From CAYJDR01 sp964368965 (GTDB lineage Bacteria > Chrysiogenota > Deferribacteres > Deferribacterales > Mucispirillaceae), in the NCBI GenBank assembly GCA_964368965.1, contig CAYJDR010000009.1, positions 1 to 62,938 of the forward strand: DNA of 62,938 nt. Reading direction: 5' to 3'. Shown in pieces: positions 1-8,007 of this stretch. Made by a program: the position numbers and the translations under genes. The first letter of the stretch is position 1, and each line of letters begins with the position of its first letter. The notes below the pieces were generated by a model. The model saw nothing but the letters and a program-made list of their open reading frames with translations. It was not told where the DNA came from and ran no database searches.

Positions 1-384
1 ACACTAATATTTGCATTTTGTTCAAGTTCGGTTGTAACGCTACTTTGTTACTTAAGTTTAGATCACATTGTAGGTGCGTTTCTATCGAACAAGCAAGCAT
101 TTGACTATGCGTTAAGTTTTTCAAAAGTATGGCTGACAACTTCGGCACTTTTTGGTGTGTTTGTTGTCTTGATGAATGCTCTGCAAGCAGCAGGTGCAGC
201 AAAAGCGTCGCTACTTGTTAACATAAGCAGGCAAGGGATTATATTTATACCAGCGTTGTTTATATTGGGTGGAATGTTCGGCGCTTATGGGCTAGTGTTT
301 GCACAGCCTGTTGCAGATGTGCTGTCATTGATGCTTACGATAGGTTTGTACATTGCAGTAGCAAGAAAACTTTTTGCAAAATAA
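1..384 (+). CDS. MATE-family efflux transporter, C-terminal part
   Basis: The frame is open from base 1 and ends at 384, so only the last 127 residues are present. They are very hydrophobic, with about three to four membrane segments, and carry the pattern of the last helices of MATE (multidrug and toxin extrusion) transporters: an NALQAAGAAK-type loop followed by a GAYGLVFAQPVAD segment. MATE proteins export cationic drugs using Na+ or H+ gradients across the inner membrane. The internal ATG at 157 is not the true start. The substrate cannot be told from this fragment. Confidence 0.75.
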   Translation, partial: TLIFAFCSSSVVTLLCYLSLDHIVGAFLSNKQAFDYALSFSKVWLTTSALFGVFVVLMNALQAAGAAKASLLVNISRQGIIFIPALFILGGMFGAYGLVFAQPVADVLSLMLTIGLYIAVARKLFAK

Positions 385-428
385 ACATTATATGATATAT
401 TAGGCACATAAAATATGAGGTGCAAACA

Positions 429-1178
429 ATGGGCTTAGATATTTATGCAGGTACACTCACAAGGTACTACTCACGCACATGGAAAACGGTAGCACAGCAA
501 TTTGCGGAGGCAAACGGAATAGAGTTCCAAACAATGTATATCGAAGAGCAAGGCGACATACCAACGCCTGAAAGCATACAAGATGACATGCAAGACTTCG
601 CAAACCAAATAGCTGAAGCACTTGATGATGGGCAAACAGCATGGCAAGAAAGCCTAGATATTGGCTACTACACAGATAAACCTGATTGGCAAGCGTTCGG
701 TGCGTTGATATTGCACACAGCTAGCATATATTATAAAGTGGAAGCCCCAAAAACGATAATGAGTGATGAAGACATCTTCGAGCAAGAACTCGTTGCACGT
801 GCATTAAACGATGAGGAAGTAAACATGCCACTATTGAACGATTGCGAGTGGTGGCTACCCTTCAAAGGCGATGATGGCTTCATGTGCAACTTGCCAGATA
901 ACCGTGAAATGCATGTATCAACTATTGATGTACTCGTACGTATGCTTGATAAAATCAACGAAAGGTCATGGCAAGCAGACGAAGAAACGATTTTATCATG
1001 GTCGAAAACTGAGGGCTACTCAGGTGAGCCTATCGATATAACTGATGAAAACTTAGAGATAGCAGACAAAGTGGAAACGCACTCTATCGACTCTCTAGCA
1101 AAGTTTGCATTCTCGATATTTTACCAAGGTGCAAAGTTCGCAAAAGAAAACAATGTACCATTACTACTAGATTATTAA
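429..1178 (+). CDS. hypothetical protein, cytosolic, acidic
   Basis: 249 residues beginning MGLDIYAGTLTRYYS. A GTG lies in frame at 420, but the GAGG at 417-420 is well placed for the ATG at 429. There is no signal peptide or membrane segment. The protein is acidic, with Trp-rich stretches in the middle. The MGLDIYAGT opening recurs, as far as I know, in uncharacterised bacterial proteins near immunity-type genes; I assign no function. It follows the MATE gene by 44 bp and is closed by a strong terminator at 1185-1211. Confidence 0.7.
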   Translation: MGLDIYAGTLTRYYSRTWKTVAQQFAEANGIEFQTMYIEEQGDIPTPESIQDDMQDFANQIAEALDDGQTAWQESLDIGYYTDKPDWQAFGALILHTASIYYKVEAPKTIMSDEDIFEQELVARALNDEEVNMPLLNDCEWWLPFKGDDGFMCNLPDNREMHVSTIDVLVRMLDKINERSWQADEETILSWSKTEGYSGEPIDITDENLEIADKVETHSIDSLAKFAFSIFYQGAKFAKENNVPLLLDY

Positions 1179-1184
1179 CATAAC

Positions 1185-1211
1185 AGGCGACTGATTTAGT
1201 CGCCTTTTTTT
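1185..1211 (+). terminator. rho-independent terminator
   Basis: Perfect 8-bp stem AGGCGACT/AGTCGCCT with a 5-base loop, followed by eight T. It ends the 429-1178 gene. A near copy of the stem stands after the dcuC-like gene at 39258, so this is probably a favoured host terminator sequence. Confidence 0.9.
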
Positions 1212-1264
1212 GTGCAAATTAATGCAAAAAAAATTACAAAATAAATATCAATTGCAAATTTATC

Positions 1265-1293
1265 TTGCAATCAGCAAGGTGTTATAATATACT
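1265..1293 (+). promoter_or_regulatory. predicted sigma-70 promoter of the M20 peptidase gene
   Basis: TTGCAA (1265-1270), a 17-bp spacer and TATACT (1288-1293) stand about 50 bp before the ATG at 1341, where a GAGG ribosome site precedes the start. This would be the original promoter of the peptidase-dcuC operon. It now drives only seven host codons before the prophage end. Confidence 0.55.
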
Positions 1294-1340
1294 CTCTTAT
1301 ATCGAGCGTTGTTTATTTATTGTATTAGCGAGGTTGCATT

Positions 1341-1362
1341 ATGTTTAGTTTAGAGCGTTTTG
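1341..1362 (+). pseudogene. M20 peptidase gene, 5' fragment cut by prophage
   Basis: ATG at 1341 opens MFSLERF, after which the prophage begins. Joined to the sequence from 36741 on, the reading frame continues as MFSLERF-EKEVAELVAIESGS, a normal N-terminus for CPG2-like M20 peptidases. Read into the phage, the frame stops after 20 codons. GAGG at 1330-1333 is the ribosome site. The match of frame, start and family pattern is the main evidence that this is the missing 5' end of the gene at 36735-37849. Confidence 0.88.
1357..1362 (+). repeat. target-site duplication, left copy (GTTTTG)
   Basis: GTTTTG directly precedes the TG at the prophage's left end and is repeated directly after the CA at its right end (36735-36740). 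Phage Mu itself makes a 5-bp duplication. Six identical bases here mean either a 6-bp duplication or 5 bp plus one chance match. Confidence 0.85.
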
Positions 1363-1407
1363 TGAGCGGCCGTGCGATAAAAAGCGCGGCAATCGTGCAA
1401 TAAGCGT
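1363..1407 (+). promoter_or_regulatory. prophage left terminus with two transposase-type sites
   Basis: The end reads TGAGCGGCC, then site 1 GTGCGATAA at offset 9 (1372) and site 2 GTGCAATAAGCG at offset 32 (1395). The opposite end, read inward, has TGACCAGAC, then CTGAGATAA at offset 9 and GTGCGATAAGTG at offset 32. The same spacing at both ends is what a transposase that pairs the two ends needs. This end corresponds to the right end of Mu, beyond the tail genes. Confidence 0.8.
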
Positions 1408-1443
1408 TTTTATTAAAATGCTATTTTTTTTTAAAATCAATTT

Positions 1444-1473
1444 AAAAAAGCACCGTTTAAGGTGCTTTTTTTT
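1444..1473 (-). terminator. terminator of the late operon
   Basis: AAAAAAGCACC, loop GTTTAA, GGTGCTTTTTT: a stem with A/T runs on both sides that can stop transcription in both directions. It overlaps the stop codon of the last late gene and shields the host flank from late transcription. Confidence 0.85.
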
Positions 1474-1834
1474 ATAAATGTTTTTCATATTCTATTTTGC
1501 GCAATTTATCGTTTTCGTGAGATAGTTGGCAATGTCGTTTATCCCCCTCAGTGTCGCACGAAAAAATCCAGTCAATAAAATTCATACATTTAGTGCCGTA
1601 CCAGTAGCCTGCGGTATGGCTTCGATAAGCTCGGCCGGATAATGTTTCATACGCATAAGACATATCTGAAATGATTATACCAAAAACAACATTACAAACT
1701 TGATCAAAGGCAATTAATACATCCCAACCGTTTTTCTTACGTAAGATGCATAACCCCATAACGATTATCAATAGTTTTAACGCTATTAATAATTGGTATA
1801 AGTTATGCATAAGTTTTTTAACGAAATTGAGCAT
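1472..1834 (-). CDS. phage protein with N-terminal membrane segment
   Basis: 120 residues, the last late gene. There is a hydrophobic stretch near residues 10-32. The central part (FDQVCNVVFG ... YAYETLSGRAYR) and a following Trp/Cys-containing tail (WIFSCDTEGDKRHC) resemble a small family found in many tailed phages with the pattern D-E-T-L-S-x-R-A-x-R. That family has no firm function and is sometimes misannotated as an enzyme. It lies 1 base after the fibre-assembly gene, so it is likely co-translated. A role in lysis or at the membrane is a guess. Confidence 0.65.
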   Translation of the reverse strand: MLNFVKKLMHNLYQLLIALKLLIIVMGLCILRKKNGWDVLIAFDQVCNVVFGIIISDMSYAYETLSGRAYRSHTAGYWYGTKCMNFIDWIFSCDTEGDKRHCQLSHENDKLRKIEYEKHL

Positions 1835-1835
1835 A

Positions 1836-2381
1836 TCACACCGCTATATCTGGCAACTTAAACACTACTGAAGTTACATCATCGATAGTATTAGCTGTCT
1901 TAATTTTATCTTCACAGCCTTGCCTTATGCCGGTGAGCATAGACATAAATGTGCTATAGGCTTTCACTTTTTCGAGCACTTTTAAAATAAGTTCAACTCG
2001 ATCCACGCCACGACCTAAAGCTAAACCATCAATAAATGGTGTTGGTGTGCTGTTGTCTTTTTCCCAAGCTTCAGCTTCAGCTTTTTGGATGTCCCAGGTT
2101 AAAACCTCACTATCTGGGGTATCAATTTGAGCTTGTTTCGCAAGTTGTTCATAAGTAGAATTAATAGCGGCAAGCTTGTTTGCCTTGACTTCTTCCAACG
2201 TTGGCACATAAGGTTGCTCTATATTCACTTCATCAGGGTGTGCTAACGCATACGCTTGAATTTCTTCATAAAGTGCATTATCGTCATCGTTGTTAAGCTC
2301 ATGCGGTCCAACCCCATACATTAAACCATCTTTTTCAAACTGATAAAATCCGTTATTTAGTTTTTTAATTTTTTTAAACAT
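1836..2381 (-). CDS. tail fibre assembly-type protein (DUF4376-like C-terminus)
   Basis: 181 residues from the ATG at 2381, which has a GGAGG ribosome site; an upstream in-frame start at 2423 would lie inside the fibre gene and is less likely. The C-terminal half (LTWDIQKAEAEAW, then PFIDGLALGRGV, then RQGCEDKI) has the layout of the DUF4376 domain found in tail-fibre accessory proteins of Mu-like phages. The N-terminal half is acidic. Its position directly after the fibre gene supports a chaperone role in fibre assembly. Confidence 0.7.
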   Translation of the reverse strand: MFKKIKKLNNGFYQFEKDGLMYGVGPHELNNDDDNALYEEIQAYALAHPDEVNIEQPYVPTLEEVKANKLAAINSTYEQLAKQAQIDTPDSEVLTWDIQKAEAEAWEKDNSTPTPFIDGLALGRGVDRVELILKVLEKVKAYSTFMSMLTGIRQGCEDKIKTANTIDDVTSVVFKLPDIAV

Positions 2382-2382
2382 A

Positions 2383-3273
2383 TTATGCCATCCTCCATAT
2401 CCAGCCATGTAACACGCCAGCATTAATTACAGGTATCACATTCCCACCATAAACAATGCCTGAACCTCTAAAATATGATTCTCCTGCTGCAGTTGATGCT
2501 TGCATGACTGTCGCCAACCATGTGCCTGATGGCACAGTATAAGCTGCGCCCTGCTGTATTCTTATAATTTGCCCAACACCCACATTTATTGTTGGCAATG
2601 GCGCCGCACCTGCTGTTGTGCCTGTTCCGCCTCGCCACGTTGGTAAAACGCCACTTGTTATCTTAGATGCGTCCAGCCCTGGTATTTGCCATGATTGAAA
2701 AACGCCGCTGTTTACCTTGCTTGCGTCAAGAGCGGGTATGTTGTCAGCTGATAATGAATTTAGTTTACCTATTGCACCACCACCAAGATTAGCCCACGCT
2801 TGTACTGCGTCAACAGCACCAGTGCCACCTTTGGAAACCGGCACTATACCCGATAGCGCATCAATATTAATAGTGCCATCGGAATTGACAACTTTTAGCC
2901 AATATGTTGGCGAAGTTTGTGGCTCTTGTGGCTCGTTGTAGTTTGCTCCATTATCAGCAAGGGCGATATAAATAGCACTATCTGATGCGCTAACAATAGA
3001 TTGTTTAGGGTAATCATTAGCATTGTTCCATGGCATAGAAAGCCCTGACTGCAACCAGTGTATAACTGATGATAAAACATAAAACACGCCATTAAAGTCT
3101 AGCCTGCTTGGAGGAATACCGCCGGCTTTTTTAGGTTGGCTTGTTATACTTGGTGCGCCTACGTTATAACTAAAGTTACCACTACCGACTGGGGTTTCAA
3201 CAGGCAATGTGTTTCTATCGCCATCTACCGCAATTGGTGATGGCAAATTCACGGGAATTTGAGGTATACTCAT
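2383..3273 (-). CDS. tail fibre / receptor-binding protein
   Basis: 296 residues. The N-terminus (PIAVDGDRNTLP ... GGIPPSRLDFNGVFYVLS) is the conserved virion-attachment part seen in many phage fibres. The middle has repeated short Gly/Ala-rich segments (KGGTGAVDA, WRGGTGTTAG) typical of trimeric shafts. The C-terminus is aromatic and Gly-rich and would contact the host surface. There is no enzymatic motif. It sits between the DUF2612 baseplate gene and the assembly chaperone, the usual order. It is short for a fibre, so it may be a tip protein. Confidence 0.85.
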   Translation of the reverse strand: MSIPQIPVNLPSPIAVDGDRNTLPVETPVGSGNFSYNVGAPSITSQPKKAGGIPPSRLDFNGVFYVLSSVIHWLQSGLSMPWNNANDYPKQSIVSASDSAIYIALADNGANYNEPQEPQTSPTYWLKVVNSDGTINIDALSGIVPVSKGGTGAVDAVQAWANLGGGAIGKLNSLSADNIPALDASKVNSGVFQSWQIPGLDASKITSGVLPTWRGGTGTTAGAAPLPTINVGVGQIIRIQQGAAYTVPSGTWLATVMQASTAAGESYFRGSGIVYGGNVIPVINAGVLHGWIWRMA

Positions 3274-3276
3274 ATT

Positions 3277-3948
3277 TTACTCCTTTGTTGTTTCTGGGTC
3301 TAAAAAAGTGCCTTGGTCGAATGGCTGTAAAAACGAACCATCAAAACCAAATGTTGCATCTATATCAATTTCAATAACTTCATAAAAAACACCTGCAGGC
3401 TTTGGTGGCAAATCCCTGCGTTTAAGCAATGCACGTTCAAATGGTGTAAGCTCAAACTCAAACACAAATTGCAGCTGCATAGGTGCATCTTCAATAATAT
3501 ACATCTCGCCACGGTTAGGGAATAATGTATCCAGCAATGCTGTTAAGCTAGCCACATCAACACGTGAAATGTTTGCGGCAGCTTTCAGCAACAGTAGTTC
3601 TCTGTAAGCATCATCATCAAGTATGAAACTTGATAAATCGTCATTTACGCCTGTTGCATAAAATGGTGAGACATCGAAGCCTTCGACTTCGTCATCGTCA
3701 ACACTGAACCCAAAGAATGTGTTATCACTTGTGTTATCATCTACCCTAAAAAGACGACTTACGCCGATTAACAGCCCCCATGCATCCAGGCCAGGGCCTT
3801 GTGCAGTCATGATGTTGATGTACTTATCATAAAACAGTTTAATGTCTTCATCTGGCCTGATAAGCTTATCAATGCCAGCCATTAATGCTATAATACGTGG
3901 CGAGTTTTGAAACTGACTCATGATTGTGTTTTTTATATCAAATGTCAT
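3277..3948 (-). CDS. baseplate/tail protein, DUF2612-like
   Basis: 223 residues; it overlaps the baseplate J gene by 4 bases. The N-terminus (QFQNSPRIIALMAGIDKLI ... NIMTAQGPGLDAWGLLIGVSR) matches the pattern of DUF2612 proteins, which follow baseplate J in contractile-tail phages as the equivalent of Mu gp48 / P2 gpI. It probably joins the fibre to the outer baseplate wedge. No enzymatic motif is seen. Confidence 0.82.
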   Translation of the reverse strand: MTFDIKNTIMSQFQNSPRIIALMAGIDKLIRPDEDIKLFYDKYINIMTAQGPGLDAWGLLIGVSRLFRVDDNTSDNTFFGFSVDDDEVEGFDVSPFYATGVNDDLSSFILDDDAYRELLLLKAAANISRVDVASLTALLDTLFPNRGEMYIIEDAPMQLQFVFEFELTPFERALLKRRDLPPKPAGVFYEVIEIDIDATFGFDGSFLQPFDQGTFLDPETTKE

Positions 3949-5150
3949 GGTGTCACCTGTGATGTATCGATATTCACTTTTATGTCGTCAGCGTTTAAAG
4001 TGGGCATCTGCGTAACTAGCAAGTCAATGCTTTCTGCAGGCGTTCCACCTTTAAACGCAACCTTTACGCTTGCTAAGTCTGTGACGCCAACAGCGAGTAT
4101 ATCAGATATAAAACGTGTTGAGTAAAGTGTCTGCGCCATTTGCACAGGTTGCAGCCCTGTTTCGCCATTAAAATTATTGAGTACTGCTTGCTTGACAAGT
4201 GTTTCAACACTGCCGGGCAAATCAACATTATAGACGACATCGACTTCTACTGCGATTGCTGTTGGCGTAGGCCTATAAATGTTATATTTTCGCTCAATAT
4301 AGCGTGAGTCTGTATATGAAATTTCAGTATTGCCAAATGTGCCACAGCCAGCGTCTTTCTTTAAATAGATTGTTTCTGCAATGGCGCTATTGTCACCACC
4401 AAAAACACTAATACATATACTATGTGGTGGTATGGTTACGCCTAATATTTCTAACGGTTCTGTTGTGTCGTTTTCAAGTATATTGAGCGCCACCACCCCT
4501 GACACATTGGCGATATTTGCATATAATGCGTTAACTGTGCCTACGGCATTAATGGCAACACTGTTTTTTATGCGCCTAATAAATGTAACACGTGGCTCTT
4601 TAATGCGCCCAGTAACACCAGCTGTTTGATTGTCGACACTATCCCAACCAGGTATTTGCGTTACTATGTTAATCACGGTGTTTGCATTGATTATTATTGC
4701 ACCTGTTTCAACTGTTTCAAATATTGCACTAGTGGTGCCATCTGCGCCTATGCTTACACCTTCGGTTAACCTTAGCTGAACGTTGTTATCTGTCGCAACT
4801 ATAGCGCCTTGAGGTATTAGTACGTTTTGAAGCCCAACACACGTGCACGTAACTATAGTAGGCAGTGCTTGCTGCCTTTCTATAAAGTAGATTTTTGCTA
4901 GTGCATCTAAAAAAATATCATCGGCAGTGTTTAAATTAAATTGGTTCGCTAGATATAATATCTCATTATCTTTATTCACAACTGATGCTGTTTCAGATGT
5001 GATTAATTGGCCTTGTATTGTTGTTGGTGATGTATCTACGGTTTTACCTGTGCTTTCAAAAGCACTCTGCCATACGGCTTCAACGTCGCTTTTAACTTCT
5101 AGCGCGCTTGAAGCTATCAAGCCTTTATCTTTATCAAATGTGATCGCCAT
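3945..5150 (-). CDS. baseplate J-like wedge protein
   Basis: 401 residues. The order is an N-terminal strand-rich part (ITFDKDKGLIASSALEVKSDVEAVWQ), the GVTGRIKEPRVTFIRRIKNS segment typical of baseplate J core domains, and a C-terminal domain around residue 300 on (VEVDVVYNVDLPG). It forms the baseplate wedge that triggers sheath contraction. It lies between the gp25-like and DUF2612 genes, as usual in contractile phages. Confidence 0.9.
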   Translation of the reverse strand: MAITFDKDKGLIASSALEVKSDVEAVWQSAFESTGKTVDTSPTTIQGQLITSETASVVNKDNEILYLANQFNLNTADDIFLDALAKIYFIERQQALPTIVTCTCVGLQNVLIPQGAIVATDNNVQLRLTEGVSIGADGTTSAIFETVETGAIIINANTVINIVTQIPGWDSVDNQTAGVTGRIKEPRVTFIRRIKNSVAINAVGTVNALYANIANVSGVVALNILENDTTEPLEILGVTIPPHSICISVFGGDNSAIAETIYLKKDAGCGTFGNTEISYTDSRYIERKYNIYRPTPTAIAVEVDVVYNVDLPGSVETLVKQAVLNNFNGETGLQPVQMAQTLYSTRFISDILAVGVTDLASVKVAFKGGTPAESIDLLVTQMPTLNADDIKVNIDTSQVTP

Positions 5151-5152
5151 GC

Positions 5153-5500
5153 TTACCCCAATGATACGCTGACAGTATCGCCAAGCGTTGTTAAAATTGT
5201 AATATCGCCAGTTAAGGTGCCACCATTATTAGCTAACGCAACAGTTGCGGATGCAACGCCGCTGACGCTTTCTGCAACTGTTTTAAAACGGCTACGTATA
5301 ACGGCTAAGTTTGGATTTTTCACAAGCACAATGTTAGTGTAATCAATACCTAGTGTTGTGTTAAAATATACATCATTTAAACGTGTTCGTATTGCTGTAG
5401 CTACGTTTTGAGCTACAGAATATGCACTATCTGCCACAAGTAGCGAGCCGTTTGCATCAAGCTGTAGATCCCAGTTCACATCAAGTTTTAAGCTGTCCAT
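5153..5500 (-). CDS. gp25/gpW-like baseplate wedge protein
   Basis: 115 residues. It contains the ADSAYSVAQNVATAIRTRLNDVYFNTTLGIDY pattern of the gpW/gp25 lysozyme-like family: a helix followed by the G-I-D-Y sheath-contact loop. Gp25 connects the baseplate wedge to the first sheath ring. It stands immediately before baseplate J in transcription order. The short length is normal for the family. Confidence 0.85.
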   Translation of the reverse strand: MDSLKLDVNWDLQLDANGSLLVADSAYSVAQNVATAIRTRLNDVYFNTTLGIDYTNIVLVKNPNLAVIRSRFKTVAESVSGVASATVALANNGGTLTGDITILTTLGDTVSVSLG

Positions 5501-5501
5501 A

Positions 5502-6194
5502 TTACACCGTTGTTTTTATATTTGTATTTGTGTAGCCACTTTTTTGAAACGGTACAGTAACAACGCCCGTAGTGCCAGGCGTACCTGGTGAAAGCCCTAC
5601 AAACGAATGAACGTGCACATCAAGCTGTTTGTCAATACGAGAGTCTACAAGCTCGACAGTAGCGTTATCGCCTAAATTCACGTTGCTTGCTTCGATATTT
5701 GCTGTAGTCGCTTTGATTGTGACATCCTCTGCAGTTATTTCAACTTTGCCATCTTCAATAGTTATTACTGTTGTTGGTGGTGTTGTTAGTATTGAACCTA
5801 TATAAATGCCACTATACACGGGGTATGGTGTAGATGTTTTAGGCAACACTGCAGACTTGCTGTCAATATCAAGATTGTTTGCATCAGCTTTAAATGACAC
5901 CATAATACCCACATCGTCAACTACTGGCGTTATAACTATGCCAGCTTTGCCAGCTTGCGCTGTTGTGTAAGGTATATTATATAATGTGTTTGGTTCTATA
6001 CGGTTGCCTTCACCATCGATGGTTGCTATCAACGACAATACGTCAACTTTTAAGTTCTCGACATCCACAGCTATAACCTTGACAGGCAAACAAGTGTTTA
6101 TCATGCCTGATGTTATAGAGCGTATCATGTAATCAAGTATGTTATAGCTAGAGCTTAGCTGCTCGTAGCTGGCCTTACCACGTGCGCTAGACAT
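5502..6194 (-). CDS. baseplate puncturing spike, Gp138-like
   Basis: 230 residues from the ATG at 6194, seven bases after a GGAG; an in-frame GTG at 6200 is less likely. The N-terminal OB-fold region (CLPVKVIAVDVENLKVDVLSL) matches Gp138-type spikes. A run of short beta repeats (VEITAEDVTIKATTANIEASNVNLG) follows, giving a trimeric beta-helix. The C-terminus has HVHSF, a His pair of the kind that can bind a metal at the spike tip. It pierces the outer membrane. The gene start abuts an unusual inserted repeat (6188-6343). Confidence 0.85.
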   Translation of the reverse strand: MSSARGKASYEQLSSSYNILDYMIRSITSGMINTCLPVKVIAVDVENLKVDVLSLIATIDGEGNRIEPNTLYNIPYTTAQAGKAGIVITPVVDDVGIMVSFKADANNLDIDSKSAVLPKTSTPYPVYSGIYIGSILTTPPTTVITIEDGKVEITAEDVTIKATTANIEASNVNLGDNATVELVDSRIDKQLDVHVHSFVGLSPGTPGTTGVVTVPFQKSGYTNTNIKTTV

Positions 6195-6343
6195 ATGCAC
6201 ACTCCATCATATTTATAAACAACTCTTTATCAAAATTTATATCCGACACGTGCGGGATAAATTTTAACCTTACAGCATGGGGGTATATAGGGGGAACGGC
6301 TGTGGAGTTCCTCTTATAAGTGTTAGACATATACACACTCCAT
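6188..6343. repeat. palindrome-bearing insert A at a gene junction
   Basis: A 20-bp sequence at the spike start (6188-6207) is repeated with one mismatch at the end of the upstream hub gene (6324-6343). Between the copies lie a GGAAC/GTTCC hairpin, a C-rich run, and a long palindrome (6232-6265) with AAAATTTAT/ATAAATTTT arms around the core CCGACACGTGCGGG (+ strand). Insert B at 20489-20605 has the same layout and core but different arms. Both stand at junctions where genes would otherwise overlap. See findings. Confidence 0.75.
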
Positions 6344-7168
6344 TATGCTTTTCCAATCGCCACCACTAGGCAGGTTTGCTGTTAGTTTATGGTTGAGTTT
6401 AACAACCCGCCACTCGCCACTAGCCTTTGGCACAATGCTCTCAACTATTATATGGCCTTGCATTTTAATGCTTGAATTATACTCAGTCATTAATGATATG
6501 CCCTGGTTGGTAAATGTTGGGTAGCCAATCATGCCGCTATTAGCAGTTATAAGTGGTGCTACCCCTTCGATGCCTGAGTCAATCGCTAGTATATGGATAA
6601 CCTCGCCATCGATAATCGCTTTAGCATTAACACTGTTCGCAACCTGATAAATCTGCTGCATAATGCTGCCACTATAGCTGACATTTGCAACGCTGCTATC
6701 TACTTGACAATCAAGTGTATAGCCAGCCTGCTGTGCAAGAGGTTGTAAAACTTGAGCAACACTTGTTTCACCTTTTACAGATGTTGGCGCTATTGCCACT
6801 TTGTTTGCAAACGTGCCGGTGAAAGCGGATATCACGAGTGCTACATCTGGTGCTGAGTTAAAATCGCCGTAAGCTGTTTCTATTTCACCAATAAAAACAA
6901 CAACCCACTTTGAGTCAACTAAAGCTTCTAGTTTTAATACGTTTCGCTTAGTTACAAGCAATGGTCTAAACGCAAGTGTTGTTATCTCGGCTATGTCGTC
7001 GATGCTCATGCCATATATTTTGCCATTGCATTTATTAGCATCTGGCGCTGCTACGTTCTCAATATCAAACTCACATGCTAGGCCTTCAATAATTTTACTA
7101 TTATTTTCATCATTAAACGAGCTAGCGCCAAGTGTTATTGTCGCCCTAAGTTGCTTATCATTAAACAT
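6323..7168 (-). CDS. baseplate hub protein
   Basis: 281 residues. The composition and the pattern of beta-strand segments (FRPLLVTKRNVLKLEALVDSKWVVVFIGEIETAYGDFNSAPDVALVISAFTG) match hub proteins of contractile tails (gp44/gpD-like). A later half carries the GETSVAQVLQPLAQQAGY segment typical of these hubs. It forms the central ring on which the spike sits and lies between the baseplate plug gene and the spike gene. Its last codons encode MECVYV-stop, and a close copy of that sequence recurs at the spike start. Confidence 0.8.
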   Translation of the reverse strand: MFNDKQLRATITLGASSFNDENNSKIIEGLACEFDIENVAAPDANKCNGKIYGMSIDDIAEITTLAFRPLLVTKRNVLKLEALVDSKWVVVFIGEIETAYGDFNSAPDVALVISAFTGTFANKVAIAPTSVKGETSVAQVLQPLAQQAGYTLDCQVDSSVANVSYSGSIMQQIYQVANSVNAKAIIDGEVIHILAIDSGIEGVAPLITANSGMIGYPTFTNQGISLMTEYNSSIKMQGHIIVESIVPKASGEWRVVKLNHKLTANLPSGGDWKSIMECVYV

Positions 7169-7496
7169 AGTTTGCCTCGTATGTTGTTAGGTCGTCACCA
7201 TCGATATAAAACAGATTGTAATTGATACCTAAGTCAGCAACATTAATAGCGTTGTTTGGATTTATCATGCTGTTGCCAACAAGTGCAAAATTACCTTTTA
7301 GCAGCTCTAAGTTATATTGAATGATTAACGAGCGATCATAAACAATAGCACCAGCTTGTATTAACACATCATCGACATACACATCCATATACAAACTAGT
7401 GCCACGTACATATAGCTTTATGGTAAAATTTTGTTTATTTAAAACAACTTTAAATTGCTGGTTTGCAATAGCGTCAATAGGTACTTGCTCAATCAT
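7161..7496 (-). CDS. baseplate plug protein
   Basis: 111 residues, beta-rich, opening with EQVPIDAIANQQFKVVLNKQNFTIKLYVRG and ending ...GINYNLFYIDGD. This is the pattern of small plug proteins closing the baseplate in Pam3-like and related contractile phages (gp18-like plug). It overlaps its neighbours on both sides by 4-8 bases, so it is co-translated. Confidence 0.75.
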   Translation of the reverse strand: MIEQVPIDAIANQQFKVVLNKQNFTIKLYVRGTSLYMDVYVDDVLIQAGAIVYDRSLIIQYNLELLKGNFALVGNSMINPNNAINVADLGINYNLFYIDGDDLTTYEANYV

Positions 7497-8005
7497 ATAA
7501 TCTCACCTTTGCCAAACAAATCTTCAAACGTAGCAAATGCAAACGATTTACTTTGTTTTTTACCAGTATCGGTTGTGCTTGCTGCAGATGGATCTGCAGG
7601 GTAGGTTATAGCGTTTGTATACTGCTTTGCAACCTCTCGCACTTGCGTGAACTTTAAATCAACAATTAATATACCTGTGCCTTCACTATTATTGTTACTA
7701 TAGTTGTAGGTTTGTAAGGCATAGTTGTTATACTCGGTTATAGGTGTTACTATGTTTACAAGTTGCTTTGTAACTCGCAATGTTTCAAGCACTGATATAA
7801 CTGACTGTAGCGCTATGTTGTCGCCTTCGACAGACAGTGTGACAGATATATCTAGTGGTGCTACAGTTTTATTATATGTTGAGAATGAACCTTGCTCAAC
7901 AGGGTAGCTTGTGACTTTCGCATCTGCCTTGATATCACTTGATATAAAACTAAAGTTCTCAATAATTGGTAGTGAGTTTATGTCTGTGATCGTCCATATA
8001 TCCAT
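7493..8005 (-). CDS. Dit-like tail protein
   Basis: 170 residues. The middle (GSFSTYNKTVAPLDISVTLSVEG ... VLETLRVTKQLVNIVTPITEYNNYALQTYNY) matches the N-terminal domain of Dit-like phage tail proteins. A variable Ser/Thr/Lys-rich tail follows. Dit-like proteins form a hub ring between tail tube and baseplate. It lies directly downstream of the tape measure. Confidence 0.72.
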   Translation of the reverse strand: MDIWTITDINSLPIIENFSFISSDIKADAKVTSYPVEQGSFSTYNKTVAPLDISVTLSVEGDNIALQSVISVLETLRVTKQLVNIVTPITEYNNYALQTYNYSNNNSEGTGILIVDLKFTQVREVAKQYTNAITYPADPSAASTTDTGKKQSKSFAFATFEDLFGKGEII

Positions 8006-8007
8006 AA

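Noticed and set aside
2383..3273. Diversity-generating retroelement target in the tail fibre
   Set aside because: No reverse transcriptase, template repeat or A-biased variable repeat was seen nearby.
6188..6343. Insertion sequence
   Set aside because: Too short (136 bp), no transposase frame and no terminal inverted repeats of IS type; treated as a small structured element.
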